From Theodoxus fluviatilis (taxonomy: Eukaryota > Mollusca > Gastropoda > Cycloneritida > Neritidae): a DNA stretch of 64,000 bases. The translations under genes were made by a program, and so were the position numbers. The stretch covers positions 1-64,000 of the forward strand of contig JAWQFJ010016461.1 of NCBI GenBank assembly GCA_034096865.1. The letters are read 5' to 3'. Below, one piece after another: positions 1 through 60,239 of the stretch. The notes under the pieces were generated by a model. That model was given only the letters and a program-made list of their open reading frames with translations, searched no databases and had not been told where the DNA came from. Positions within the stretch are counted from its first letter, which is position 1. Every line of letters starts with the position of its first letter.

Positions 1-51
1 GAGGTAAGGCAATCACTGAGTGGCAAGAAAGCCACAAACACAGCCACTCAC

Positions 52-15856
<15,805 letters not shown>

Positions 15857-17204
15857 TGCGGAGGAAGCGCCAAAAACAACTCGATCCCTAGCAGTGACCT
15901 CTTCCAGTAGACAACAAGATGGCGACCAAATATTTTCCCCTAGATCTCTGGACTGGTGCGAAAACGAGGCTCGTAAGGAGGGGTTCGGAGATGGAACGCC
16001 CCTGCTGTCGAGTATGGCCAATTTTGAATTATCCCCGAGAAAGGCATTAAACACGATAATTTTAAGAACAGAATGACAGAACTCACTGTCAAAATTCTTT
16101 AGGCGTGTACATTGCAAATAAAACGAAACTGCAGTGTTTTCGGAAGTGGTGATTCAGACCTCAGTGCATTAGTAATGCAATATTCTCTCGAAATCGATTG
16201 AAAAAATAATACCGGTGCAACCGGAGATGCGAAATGTCAATTTCATACTCATCAATATTCAATAAATGTATATGAGGTTTCTAACATTTCGATGTGCTCA
16301 CAAGGCTTCTAATATTGAATGAAAGGAGGTCTCGGTGCGGGAAGAGTTGTTGCAGCCGTCAACAATAGCCCGTACTACTGCTTGTCATGTGCATGTCAGA
16401 CTTTAGCGTCAGAAAATTAATTTGAGTTCTTAATGAATATTTTTCAAGTATATAGATCGCATGAGACCATCAAAAATCAAAATAATATTTTAAAACTTTT
16501 CTGATCGATATTTATCCGCCAACTCGCTGTGTGCTAATTCATGGCTGCGAAATGTGTGAAGACGATGGGTATTCCTACAACTGCAGGACGGAACTAGTAC
16601 TGTCGAAAGAAACAGTTGTCATTTCGAGTTCTTCCAAGGTATTCATTTTCATTTTACGGGTTGATGTGGGGTGGAAAAAACGCGATGACTCGTGTCTAGT
16701 ATGCGAAACTTAAATCGTCGCTGGGTTTAGATCTGTTAGGAACTGGAAATTGAGGGGGAGCGAGTCGACACTTCGGTCGACATCCTCCTCCTGTTGAGAT
16801 TCTTGAGTACACTCCCTAAAGTGACAAGGCTTGAATTCGTTGTCTACCCTTACCGTAAACACAGAGTAAATGTTTCGTGAACCTTTGATGGCAGTCAATA
16901 TATCACTTTGTGCTCCCGATCTTTGATCGAGGGTCGAGACAGTGGTTCTACGTGTCACAGTTTTGTTTGTTTACTTCCACGAAATCCATGAGGTGGTGTT
17001 TTTTCACCCTTGTCACGTACCAGAGCCGACAAAGTGCAGTTGTCAGTAAACAAAATGCCTTGACTAATCTTTCTGACCATTGTTTTTTTTTCACCATCCT
17101 TACTAATCACCTAAATCTACTTTAAGGGGAAAGTGACTTATTCAGTGTCCTCTCAGCTCTCCGACTCCTTTGCCTCATGGTAGTGCTGCTGCTGATAGTA
17201 ATAA

Positions 17205-17205
<1 letters not shown>

Positions 17206-17262
<57 letters not shown>
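17206..17262. repeat. (ATG)n trinucleotide repeat
   Basis: About 17 ATG units followed by GTG variants. Confidence 0.97.
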
Positions 17263-17268
<6 letters not shown>

Positions 17269-17456
17269 ATCTTTGGTACCCACCTCCATGCAGTTTGTTT
17301 TTGGGAGAAAAATGTCAGCACAACCAAAACCATGGTTGAAAATGCATTGATGTAGAACCTGTTCTCAGACAGATATTATCATCCGAAGGAGAAAGTTGTG
17401 TTGAAAACCTGGATTGTTGATGAATTTTGAAACAAATTTTTCAGAACTGAAGAAAT

Positions 17457-17543
17457 CCCCCCCCCCCCCCCAACCACCACCACCCCCGCCCACCCCCCCA
17501 CCCCCACCCCTCCCCACCCCCCACCCCACCCCCGCCCCTCCCA
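17457..17543 (-). repeat. C-rich tract, G-quadruplex potential on the minus strand
   Basis: The plus strand holds many runs of three or more C separated by one to three bases, so the minus strand has the G-run spacing expected for G-quadruplexes. It lies between the DVL start and the MIB2 coding region. Confidence 0.7.
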
Positions 17544-19773
17544 TTTGTTTAGGTGCTTTCCCAGTCCTATTAAAAGGAAAGTAGCTACACCAACACTAGT
17601 ATTCCTGCTAATGTCAGATCACCCAGTCAAATATGTCCATAGAACTTAAACAACTTTTATAAATCTAGACCACTTTCCATTTTCCTAGATATGTTGCTGA
17701 GCATTTTGATTGAAAGACATGTTATAATGATGTAAGAAATATACTGATTGTGATTGTTTTTAAGAATATAGAAAGTGGTTAGACTGATAAAAGTTGTTCA
17801 GGTACTGTCGACCTATCTGACTGGGAAACCTGACATCAGCAGGTACACTTTTGCTTCCTGGAGTACCGCTGGCTACCGGCGAATCAATGAGCTTAATCTG
17901 AGTGCTTGCAACTTTAGGCTGCCTCTTCCTTGTTTTCTTAATCACATTACAGACCTCAACACATTCAAAAAGCAAGAAATTAAGAAACTGTAATGCATGC
18001 ATTGTCTGAAGTAAAGTTGTATGAAGAGTGATAAAATTTAGGATTTTGCTAAGGCAGTAATTAAACATGAACAAACTCAAAACTAAGAAATTTCACAAAA
18101 CAACATTCTGGCATTAAATGACAATAAACTGTACAGTACTGAGTAGTCATTGAAATCAGTCCAGCTGACTAGAACACAATAGAGTCATGTTAGTACCAGT
18201 TTAACATAAACCGATTCAGAACTGACAAGGAAACTTCACAAACATATGGCTTTAATAATAAGCTTTCTGGAACAAAATTGCACAACTATCAATTATAGTA
18301 GAACTTGAGAATAGAAGTAGTTATAAAACGATCTCTCTGCCTTACTGTCATCTTCTGATAGTAATATCAATGTGCTAACAAAATGCTTCTTTTCAGATCT
18401 TGCTGTTCTCCTCCACCCACCACCCCTCCCCAACCATTCTCTTTATCTGTTATTACCTGGTGGTGGTTTACTTGCATTGCTCATGCACACAACAAACATA
18501 TCCATTTAAACTGTTGGTCAAGAATGCTCTAATTCAATTTTGAGCTTTTTGCAAATGAAGTTAAAAAATGACTGAAACTTGCGGCTTCTTAACACGAAAT
18601 GAGAAACACTGTGGCAGATGGCATGACCACAGACTCTACGACAGTAACAGTGACCATTCACCACAAAATGAGTAAGTCACCTCAGGCTGCTTTGTGGTAG
18701 AGGCCAATATTGTTATAGAGGTGATGGGTAGATGATTTCGAGATTTCACTTCATACGGCATCAACCACCATTCCTCCACACCCTCACAATATAAAATGTG
18801 GGAAAATTGCTCCAAGTACCCAAAATATACCTCTGTTCAAAGCATCACAAAAAATCATCCTTTGGGAGCCTATCTCTCCATCATCCCAGAAGATCAATCC
18901 GTCGAGTTCACACGGATAGAATAGGCTGCCTTCCCGCTCTTTGAAAGGAATCATTTCAGTAGCTAGAATGTCTGAATCAGCCCATTAAAAAGACAGAAAA
19001 GAAGGTGTATACTCGTTTTCAAACATCAGGTTTTTCTCTCCTCATACACCATTGGCTCATTTTATCGCATGATTACCAACAGCCAATCAGGTGGCAACTT
19101 TCATGAACCAGTTGGACTAATAACGCATTCAGTAGGCTGGGAGGGAACATAATGATAGTAGTGTGGAATTCTTATGGAGTCTGCCTCTGGAGCAACATAT
19201 TATAGCCAAATTATGTCTAAATAATAAATTATCAGATCACCGTCGTGAGTGGTCAAAATTTGTACAAAATCGACTCGTGGTTGCTAAGGAAAATTTTACT
19301 TTGAACATCAGCAATGTTTAAACCATGTTTTCTCAAAATTGCCCAATTTGGGGATACTGTGTTTGAGTTCACATAACTCAGCGACCAATACTTATCTTGT
19401 CAAATGATCTTCACCATTTCGTAGTGTGGAAAAATACAACAAGAAAATAAAAAGTGAAAATCATCCAAAGGTGACTTTATGCTCATTTTATGGTGGAGGG
19501 TCACCTAAGTAGTGTCCATGATTTGACAGTTGATATTAAGTCACAGACAACAGAATATAGCATTGAAGTGCTTCAATTTTTTTACTCGCCTATTGGGCGA
19601 GTGACTACAGTTTTAAGTCACCCGACAAAATTTGAACTCTCTATGGGTGACTGGGTGAGTGGGTTTGAACACCCCTGTATACACACCTAGGATTAAAAAA
19701 ATACACCAACTGATCAAGTTCTAAGTAATAACTAATATCAGTCACAACTACATTGTTTTGTAATTTAGAACTC

Positions 19774-22150
19774 TTACCCCACCCCTCACCTGTCCCATCC
19801 CATCCCACTCTACCCCACCCCTCACCTGTCCCATCCCATCTCATTCTACACACACACCCTCACCTGTCCCATCCCATCCCACTCTACCCCACCCCTCACC
19901 TGTCCCATCCCATCCCACTCTACCCCAGCCCTCTCCTGTCCCATCCCATCCCACTCTACCCCACCCCTCACCTGTCCCATCCCATCTCATTTTACACACA
20001 CACCCTCACCTGTCCCATCCCATCCCACTCTACCCCACCCCTCACCTGTCCCATCCCATCCCACTCTACCCCACCCCTCACCTGTCCCATCCCATCCCAC
20101 TCTATCCCACCCCTCACCTGTCCCATCCCATCCCACTCTAACCCACCCACCCTCACCTGTCCCATCCCATCCCACTCTACCCCAGCCCTCCCCTGTCCCA
20201 TCCCATCCCACTCTACCCCACCCCTTACCTGTCCCATCCCATCCCACTCTATCCCACCCCTCACCTGTCCCATCCCATCCCACTCTATCCCACCCCTCAC
20301 CTGTCCCATCCCATCCCACTCTACCCCACCCCTCACTTGTCCCACCCCATCCCACTCTAACCCACCCACCCTCACCTGTCCCATCCCATCCCACTCTACC
20401 CCAGCCCACACCTATCCCATCCCATCCCACTCAACCCCACCCCTCACCTGTCCCATCCCATCCCACTCTACCCCCCCCCCCCCCTCACCTATCCCCTCCC
20501 ATCCCATCCCACTCTACCACAGCCCTCCCCTGTCCCATCCCATCCCATCCCATCCCACTCTACCCCACCCCTCCCCTGTCCCACCCCATCCCATCCCAGT
20601 CCCATCCCATCCCATCCAACTCTACCCCAGCCCTCCCCTGTCCCATCCCATCCCATCCCACTCTACCCCCCCCCTCACCCCATCCCATCCCACTCTATCC
20701 CACCCCTCACCTGTCCCATCCCATCCCACTCTACCCCACCCCTCACTTGTCCCACCCCATCCCACTCTAACCCACACACCCTCACCTGTCCCATCCCATC
20801 CCACTCTACCCCAGCCCACACCTATCCCATCCCATCCCACTCGACCCCCCCCCCCTCACCTGTCCCATCCCATCCCACTCTACCCCCCCCCCCCCCCACC
20901 CCTTCCCCATCCCATCCCATCCCATCCCACTCTACCCCAGCCCTCCCCCGTACCATCCCATCCCATCCCATCCCACAATACCCAACCCCTCACCTGTCCC
21001 ACCCCACCCCATCCCACTCTACCCCCCCCCCCCCCTCACCTATCCCATCCCACTCTACCCCAGCCCTCACCTGTCCCATCCCATCCCATCACACTCTACC
21101 CCCCCCCCCCTCACCTATCCCATCCCATCCCATCCCACTCTACCCCAGCCCTCCCCTGTCCCAACCCATCCCATCCCATCCCACTCTACCCCACCCCTCT
21201 CCTGTCCCACCCCATCCCACTCTACCCCAGCCCTCTCCTGTCCCATCCCATCCCACTCTACCCCAGCCCTCTCCTGTCCCATCCCATCCCACTCTACCCC
21301 ACCCCTCTCCTGTCCCACCCCATCCCACTCTACCCCACCCCTCTCCTGTCCCATCCCATCCCACTCTACCCCACCCTTCTCCTGTCCCATCCAATCCCAC
21401 TCAACCCCACCTCTCTCCTTTCCCATCCCATCCCACTCTACCCCACCCCTCTCCTGTCCCATCCCATCCCACTCTACCCCACCCCTCACCTGTCCCATCC
21501 CATTCCAGTCTACACCACCTCTCACTTGTCCCATCCCATCCCACTCTACCCCCCCCCCTCACCTGTCCCATCCCATCCCACTCTACCCCAGCCCTCACCT
21601 TTCCCATCCCATCCCACTCTACACCACCTCTCACTTGTCCCATCCCATCCCACTCTACCCCCACCCCCCCCCCCTCACCTGTTCCATCCCATCCCACTCT
21701 ACCCCAGCCCTCACCAGTCCCATCCCATCCCACTCTACCCCAGCCCTCACCTTTCCCATCCCATCCCACTCTACACCACCTCTCACTTGTCCCATCCCAT
21801 CCCACTCTACCCCAGCCCTTACCTGTCCCATCCCATCTCATCCCACTCTACCCCAGCCCTCACCTGTTCCATCCCATTCCAGTCTACACCACCTCTCACT
21901 TGTCCCATCCCATCCCACTCTACCCCAGCCCTTACCTGTCTCATCCCATCTCATCCCACTCTACCCCAGCCCTTACCTGTCTCATCCCATCTCATCCCAC
22001 TCTACCCCCCCCCCCCCCACACACACACACACACATACCTGTCCCATCCCATCCCACTCTACCCCAGCCCTTACCTGTCTCATCCCATCCCATCCCACTC
22101 AACCCCACGCCTCACCTGTCCCATCCCATCCCACACTACTCCACCCCTCA
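19774..22150. repeat. 2.4-kb C-rich minisatellite, ~35-bp unit
   Basis: Tandem units of roughly 35 bp with core CCTGTCCCATCCCATCCC then ACTCTACCCCA, with extra CCCAT pentamers, poly-C expansions and CACACACA inserts in some units. It ends about 290 bp before the first MIB2 coding exon. Long open frames on both strands (for example 19753-22218) come from low stop content and are not credible genes. Confidence 0.97.
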
Positions 22151-22249
22151 TCCATTGGCCCTCAGCAACTACTGTGTCATGCTACTCAGAATGCTCTAAA
22201 AGCCATAGTCTGATGTAGCTCTAATGCCCTCTCTAGCTGCACAGGACCG

Positions 22250-22375
22250 CGCTCCTGGCAGAGCTACTGGAACAAGCCCCATGAGTCCAGCTAGCATGGG
22301 CTCCACCTGAAAAGGGGATTATCAAGTGACGCCAGCCAAACATTGCCCTCATACAGTACAATGACACCAAAAAAT
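22250..22375 (+). repeat. Short interspersed repeat, copy 1
   Basis: Shares an ordered set of blocks (GAGCTACTGGAA, GTCCAGC, AGGGGAT, CATTG.CCTCATACAG.ACAAT) with 29985-30115. Both copies lie shortly upstream of MIB2 exons. The spacing suggests a short dispersed element, possibly a SINE. Identity is incomplete and I saw no tRNA promoter boxes. Confidence 0.45.
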
Positions 22376-22463
22376 GTGAGTATTTGGAGTAAAATATTTT
22401 TATATTTATTGTATAAAATGTTGTATTGGCATCTTTTTGCAGGTGTGGTGTGGTGAGGGTGCG

Positions 22464-54808
<32,345 letters not shown>

Positions 54809-54870
54809 CAGCCTTGGCAGCCCCAGAGGAGAGAGGGAGGTTCCTAGTGCATCCACTGTCTTGTGGCAGC

Positions 54871-54975
54871 TTTGGTGTACACATGTGCTTGTGTGTTCAG
54901 CATTTGGTGTACACATGTGCTTGTGTGTTCAGCATTTGGTGTACACATGTGCTTGTGTGTTCAGCATTTGGTGTC
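54871..54975 (+). repeat. 32-bp tandem repeat, three copies, just after the MIB2 stop
   Basis: TTTGGTGTACACATGTGCTT then GTGTGTTCAGCA repeats three times plus a partial fourth, starting about 62 bp after the stop codon, inside the probable 3' UTR. Confidence 0.95.
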
Positions 54976-57091
54976 GGCTGCAGTGCGCCCCTCACAGCGA
55001 GCATCTCTTGGTCACGCCTCACCGACATTTTGTTCCTATGAAGATCGGTGCTGCCTTTTCTCCCATTCTGCTTCGCAAGCATCAGTTCTTTCTCATGCAT
55101 GAGAGGTGATTTAGAAGGGTGTTTTTGCGTCAGTGTGAGGTAGTACCTGTTTTCAGTAGAGAGACTGTTCAAGCATTTGATCCTTAGGAGCAAGGGAACA
55201 TCCACTCCACCAGCTTGCCTGGGAGACCTGGATGGAGTTGATGACTTACACTTGCTGTGGAGTGTTCACTGCTTTCAAACTTTCTGGATGTCTGTGTGAG
55301 GATTGGACTAAACATTTGAAATACATTGTCGAATTTACTTTGCCAAACTGGGACAGTGCCAAAACTTATCTTGCCCTCATAGTGAAACTCCACCCCCTAA
55401 CAGAGGACTTCATAGAACTTGCATGGAAAAAAAACCCTGAGAAAGATGTCAGACATTGCTTGTTTCCTTGGACAGCCATGTTTGTGTGTCGGAGTGCATG
55501 TCTCCGCCTTTTTCCCCTGGCTGCTGTGACCAGGACAGAAGATAGAAAATGTGGGTGCTGATAAAACACACACACGTTAGTTTTCTGGCATGCCTTCACA
55601 AGCATGCAGGCACTTGTGCACATCCAAACAAAACATGCATGCACACACATACATACACTTGCCCCCCCCAAAAAAAACAACACACACCTGATGACATACC
55701 CAAAAGCAAAGACACACTTTTGGCTATTGGGGTCTACTCTTGAAGACTTAGATCTGCACATATCAACTGCAAGCATATGTACAGAGGCACATACAGACAT
55801 CTATGCACACTTAGAGGCATATATGCCTCACAATTTACACATGAGTACAAGTATGTGTTATCTGGCATGCCAAACTGAGTGATGCAAAGATTGGTTCTTT
55901 AAAGATAACTTTACAGGACTTTTCTCCTCTCAGTACTGTAACCTTTACAAAGTAAAACTTTTTCGTGGAGTTGGCAAGAAAATGTGTCAAATGGCCAATC
56001 TTTTTCCACAAGATACATGTAGTGACTGCGAAATGAAAGTACCAAAGAAATAGTCAAGGCTTGCACCTCGTATGTGCTCATCTGTGACAAAACCCCCAGG
56101 AGGATGAGTTAGTAGGTGATATTCTGGTCTTGTTCTGGGAAAATGGCTGTTGAGAAATGCAAGTAAATCACATCAAAAGTCATTGAGGTGTTTTTCTTTC
56201 ATGTTTTGTAGCAATACCCTTCACATTGTGAGTATGAGCATGTAAAGGCCCTGTCTATTATACAGTACATGCCTGCAAATATAGCAGTGTGACCAATTTA
56301 TTTTCTTGGCAAGACTGTTGAAAATATTCACTCAAGGAGAACTGCTGTTAGCAGTTGGAGGTCAGACGAGTCTCATGCGCTGTGTGAACATGCACTTACA
56401 CTGTCTGTAAGGACAGGCCCCTGTACGGCAAGCTGTCCGGTGATGGAGCTAGCCTTCTGTTTCACCCCTTGACTGATTTGCCTTCAAGTGCTGCCCAACT
56501 ACTTGAATGACTGACAGAAGTTCTTCACTAATGTTGCTTCCTCTCTGCAGCTCAACAGAGACCATGAGTCCAGCACAGAACCTTTTATTCCTAGACATTC
56601 TAGTTTGCTTAAAAGTTGTTGGTCATGGGAGCTTGCTTAGAGAGTTATCAACTGGTCAGTATGCTGGGTTTTTTAAATAAATAATGCTGGCACTGAAAAG
56701 CTTTTTTCAGATTTAGTTGGTGAGAAATGGAAGCACCCCTTGCAGTGATGCAAAAGAGCGAATGACTGAAGAGGACATGGTGAAATGTGGTCCATCTGCT
56801 CTGCCTTTTTCTATCATGACAATGAATAACGCCAGTTATCAAAGTTTTCTCTGACAGTCTGGCTTGCTCTGAATCTTTGTGAGAATCAAGTGGCATTTCA
56901 GGTACTGGTCAGAAGCAAAACCAAAAAAATCTAAACAAACCCCCCCAAAACAAAAAAACAAGAAAACCCTTCACCTGTGAGGAAATCGTTCATTATGTCC
57001 TATGGGAGAAAACTGGCAGCTTCAAATTGCTGATTAGTCAAGTAGAGAAGCCGACAGATTTGTGTCCTGGGACAAAGTCCTGCGTTTACTC

Positions 57092-57211
57092 TGTGTGTGT
57101 GTGTGTGCGTGTGTGAGAGAGAGAGAGAGTGTGTGTGTGTTTGCATGTGTGTGAGTGCATATTGGCATGTGTGTGTGCATGTGTGTGTGCGTGTATGTGT
57201 GCACTTTTGCA

Positions 57212-57256
<45 letters not shown>

Positions 57257-57257
57257 T
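57092..57257. repeat. GT/GA compound microsatellite
   Basis: GT, GA, GT with GCATGTG interruptions, GA, in that order. Confidence 0.94.
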
Positions 57258-59675
57258 AGAGGAGGCATCTTGAGAGGGTGACAGGTTGTCCAAGAAAACT
57301 TATCAGTGGTTGCACTACCAAGACGGGAAGAAAATCCTACTTTTTCTCACTCCTTCTCAGTGTGCCTCCAGCGGGGACTGTGATGCAAACTTAGATGTGC
57401 CACTGACAATCTGGTGTGTCTGCAGGATCTGTAGTGCGTGTTCACTTGGGGAGTGATCTGGAAAGTACCAGCCTCATATAATCTAAATAGAGTCTATTGT
57501 CTCCAGCAATGGATGACTGATGAATATTCAGAGTTTGTGTTGAATAAGATATTATTATTATTAATGACTTTCCACTTAATGAAATGACTGCAAGATGCCC
57601 TAAATGTGTTTGCTGTGAAATAGCTTGCATTTTGAGTCTATAAGAACTGGTTGGATGAACATAATTGTGGAATTCTTTTCCCTAACCCTCTGGAATTATT
57701 AGATACACACAGCAGGCTTGATGAAATTGACAAAGAATGCAAAAAAGACTGTGTGTGTCATTCACACATTTCTTGTAGTTTTTTTAAGTTGCTCAAACAG
57801 CTTTTGGAAGTGCTGGAGGCAGAACTTGCTGGCAAGTTCATGACATTTTTCTGTCAAAATGCTCACTCTCCCTTTCCAGGTGCATAAAAAAGCCTGACGG
57901 CATGGCTGGTTTTTTCATGGACTCTGGGCAGATTTCTAGTTGTCAGAAACTGTTCTTCTTGTCTATTTGATATTTATGAACAGCTTCAGTGTGAAGGTGG
58001 ATATATAACATGACTTTTTCCAATCCCACTGCAGAATTTATGTTAGAGAAGTCTGCTGGAGTCAGTCATTTGCTAGTGGTTACTGCACACTGCTAGACTA
58101 AAGCAGCCATGGCTAGAATCTTCTCTGTGGCTCGACTACGGCAGCCGTGGTGTTCAAAGCACCGGAAATAAGTGGGGCAATGGGCTACACTATGGATTTT
58201 GGTGCCAGATGCAAATCTGTTCTGACTTCCTGTATGCCTTGTATATGACTTTTTTCAGTCTTAACTTGCATGCCTCCGTGCGGGCTGAATTTCTTTTTCT
58301 TGATGAGTTCAGTCATGCATGTTATCATCAGTAGTTGACAGTTTTAGTTCACTTGCCTGTACATAAATTGAGATTGTCTTTAGTGAAGAGCTGCTTCTTT
58401 TGTTTGTACTATAAGACATATCCCTGCTTTCTCTGTCTGTTTATTTGTGATACATATATTTATATCTCTTTTTGGATTATCTTGTCATCTGTTTTAAATG
58501 AGAATATTGTCATCTTTATTTTCCATAGAATATTATGTTGGTAGGCTTTGAATGTACCTATGTTCTGCTGTTTGTTCGTCACCAACAATACCTTGTTGTG
58601 CTTGCTTGCCCTGCCTGGGTTACACCATTTATGACTTTTTTACCCCCCACATTTAGGGAGAGTGTACATATTCGTGTAAACTATCTTTCACTGCCTTGAT
58701 TTTATTTTGTTATTTGTTTTGAAAAGTCTGTTTGTTGCTATTGTAGTCAAGTGTTCTTGCTTTAAGAGTTAGGGGTTTGCTGTGTGCATTTTGCACAGTC
58801 TTATTACAGTAACAAAACAAAACAACAGTTTGACACATTCTGCAACTTAAATAAGGGAAAATTATTCTCCACTTCTTCTGAAGCTGAAAAGTTTGTTGTT
58901 TCTGTAGATGAAGAGGAAATACTGGTGTGCCTGTCATTGTTTATGAAGTAGACTGGAACACCATAACAATTGTGGCTTTAAAAAAAAATTCATCTTGCTG
59001 TATGGAGTGTATTTGGGGGAGTGCAAAGGTCATATGTATGTAACACCTACAGGCATCATCATGGAAGCCATGGAAAGACTTGTATGTGTAACTTCCCACA
59101 TCACTTTTCTCCTCTTCTCTCTCTCTTTCCCACAATGATCTATCATCAGCTGCCCTCTCTCACACTTCCCTCTTCACACACGTGTTCAGAATTAATTGGT
59201 CAAATGATAGCCTGAGGGCTAACCTATGACCCTTGAATATAGAGCTTTGAGTTTGTGAAGGAAAACTTCTGAGCTAGCCCGCACCTTCACTGGGAAGTGA
59301 GGGACGGTATGGAAAAGGTGGGAGAGGGATAGTGTTACAAGACACTACACATTAATCATATCACGAGAGACCTCACTTGTCATTGTATAAGTTGATTATG
59401 AGATTATTTGCAAGAAATCCATTGTGGCCAACACATTGCTACCATAATGTGTGCCACCACTTGTGTATCTCTTGCACTTCAACCCAATCTAGTTCATCTT
59501 GACCAGATTTCACCTGATTCTCTCCTGTTTGACAATGTGTTTCTGTTACTTAGTGTTACTGTGTCTGCAGAAGTTGTTTCTGCAGCTTGAAATCTACATT
59601 TGTGTGTGTGTGTATATATATATCATCATACATCATATATCATGCGTCTTTCTGTCATCAGTGCCAAACATTTAT

Positions 59676-59727
59676 TACTACTACTACCACTACTGCTACT
59701 ACTACTACCGCTACTACTACTATTACT
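59676..59727. repeat. (ACT)n trinucleotide repeat
   Basis: About 50 bp of ACT/ACC units. Confidence 0.94.
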
Positions 59728-59784
59728 GAAAACAGGTAACATAAACACAAATAAAGTTGGGTAAGTAATAAAACATGGCTCTAG

Positions 59785-60237
59785 TTATATCCACAAATAT
59801 TCCCTTTTTAAAAAATCTGGAATATTGTCACAATTTAGGTCGCCTTGAAGTACACAAGTGACATTGGACAAATGCACATCATGACGGCCAAGATTTCTGG
59901 TAAATGCCCCAAACCTTGACAAAGGGAGGGAAACCTGATCCAGATTTTGCTGCCAGTTGGTGGGTTCATCGTCTTCCTTTGAAACAATGATGCTCTTGTC
60001 GAGGTCTATGGGAGATAAAACTGTGATCACTTCTGGCAGTGCTTGCTCCCCAGTGTCCTCATGGTCCATGTGTTGCTGTCTGCTCTGCACTCCTCTATCT
60101 TGCTCTCTCTCGCTCTGTATTCTCCAGCTGATTGTGAGCTGCTCTTCATCATCATTCAAGAGTGCCCTGTTGGTCTGTGTGCAGAGTTTACGATGACCGT
60201 AACAAGTGTTACAAGTATGATTTGCATCTGTCTTTGT
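59785..60237 (-). CDS. Candidate terminal exon of an unrecognised convergent gene
   Basis: The minus strand is open from 60237 down to a TAA at 59787-59785 (about 150 codons), much longer than unique flanking sequence otherwise shows. The composition is protein-like rather than repetitive: it begins near NHTCNTCYGHRKLCTQ (a C-x2-C pair), passes through an acidic charged stretch with SIIVSKEDDEPTNW and ends PDFLKREYLWI. Possible acceptors are TTCCAG near 60241-60246, GACAG near 60228 and CTGCACACAG near 60175. A minus-strand AATAAA lies about 110 bases past the stop (59676-59671), supporting a last exon. I do not recognise the family. It may instead be a fortuitous frame antisense to the MIB2 3' region. 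Confidence 0.4.
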   Translation of the reverse strand, partial: TKTDANHTCNTCYGHRKLCTQTNRALLNDDEEQLTISWRIQSEREQDRGVQSRQQHMDHEDTGEQALPEVITVLSPIDLDKSIIVSKEDDEPTNWQQNLDQVSLPLSRFGAFTRNLGRHDVHLSNVTCVLQGDLNCDNIPDFLKREYLWI

Positions 60238-60239
60238 TC

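Larger units (their letters stand above)
15857..22442. other. Head-to-head interval between DVL and the first coding exon of MIB2
   Basis: This 6.6-kb stretch contains the CpG-richer region, an ATG trinucleotide array, a C-rich G-quadruplex-prone tract, about 2 kb of unique AT-rich sequence (17.55-19.75 kb) and the 2.4-kb C-rich minisatellite. A splice acceptor at 22441-22442 implies at least one upstream untranslated MIB2 exon in or beyond this interval. I could not place its donor with confidence. Confidence 0.7.
54809..59760 (+). other. MIB2 3' untranslated region or flank, candidate poly(A) signals
   Basis: No protein-coding exon is evident for about 5 kb after the MIB2 stop, and the sequence is mostly unique. 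AATAAA occurs at 56676-56681 and 59750-59755, and other weaker signals exist. Which one is used cannot be told without transcript data. Simple repeats occur near 55565-55700 (CA/poly-A) and 57090-57260. Confidence 0.5.

Noticed and set aside
16710..16958. Minus-strand 82-codon frame with protein-like composition near the divergent junction
   Set aside because: It has no ATG start, is preceded by an in-frame stop, shows no recognised motif, and lies upstream of the DVL start where 5' UTR or promoter is expected.
19753..22218. 821-codon Pro/His/Ser-rich plus-strand frame and Gly/Trp-rich minus-strand frames
   Set aside because: Translation of the C-rich minisatellite, which has few stops in any frame. 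No start context, domain or conservation is seen.
57090..57260. Possible Z-DNA regulatory element
   Set aside because: Ordinary GT/GA microsatellite. Nothing in context supports a specific role.
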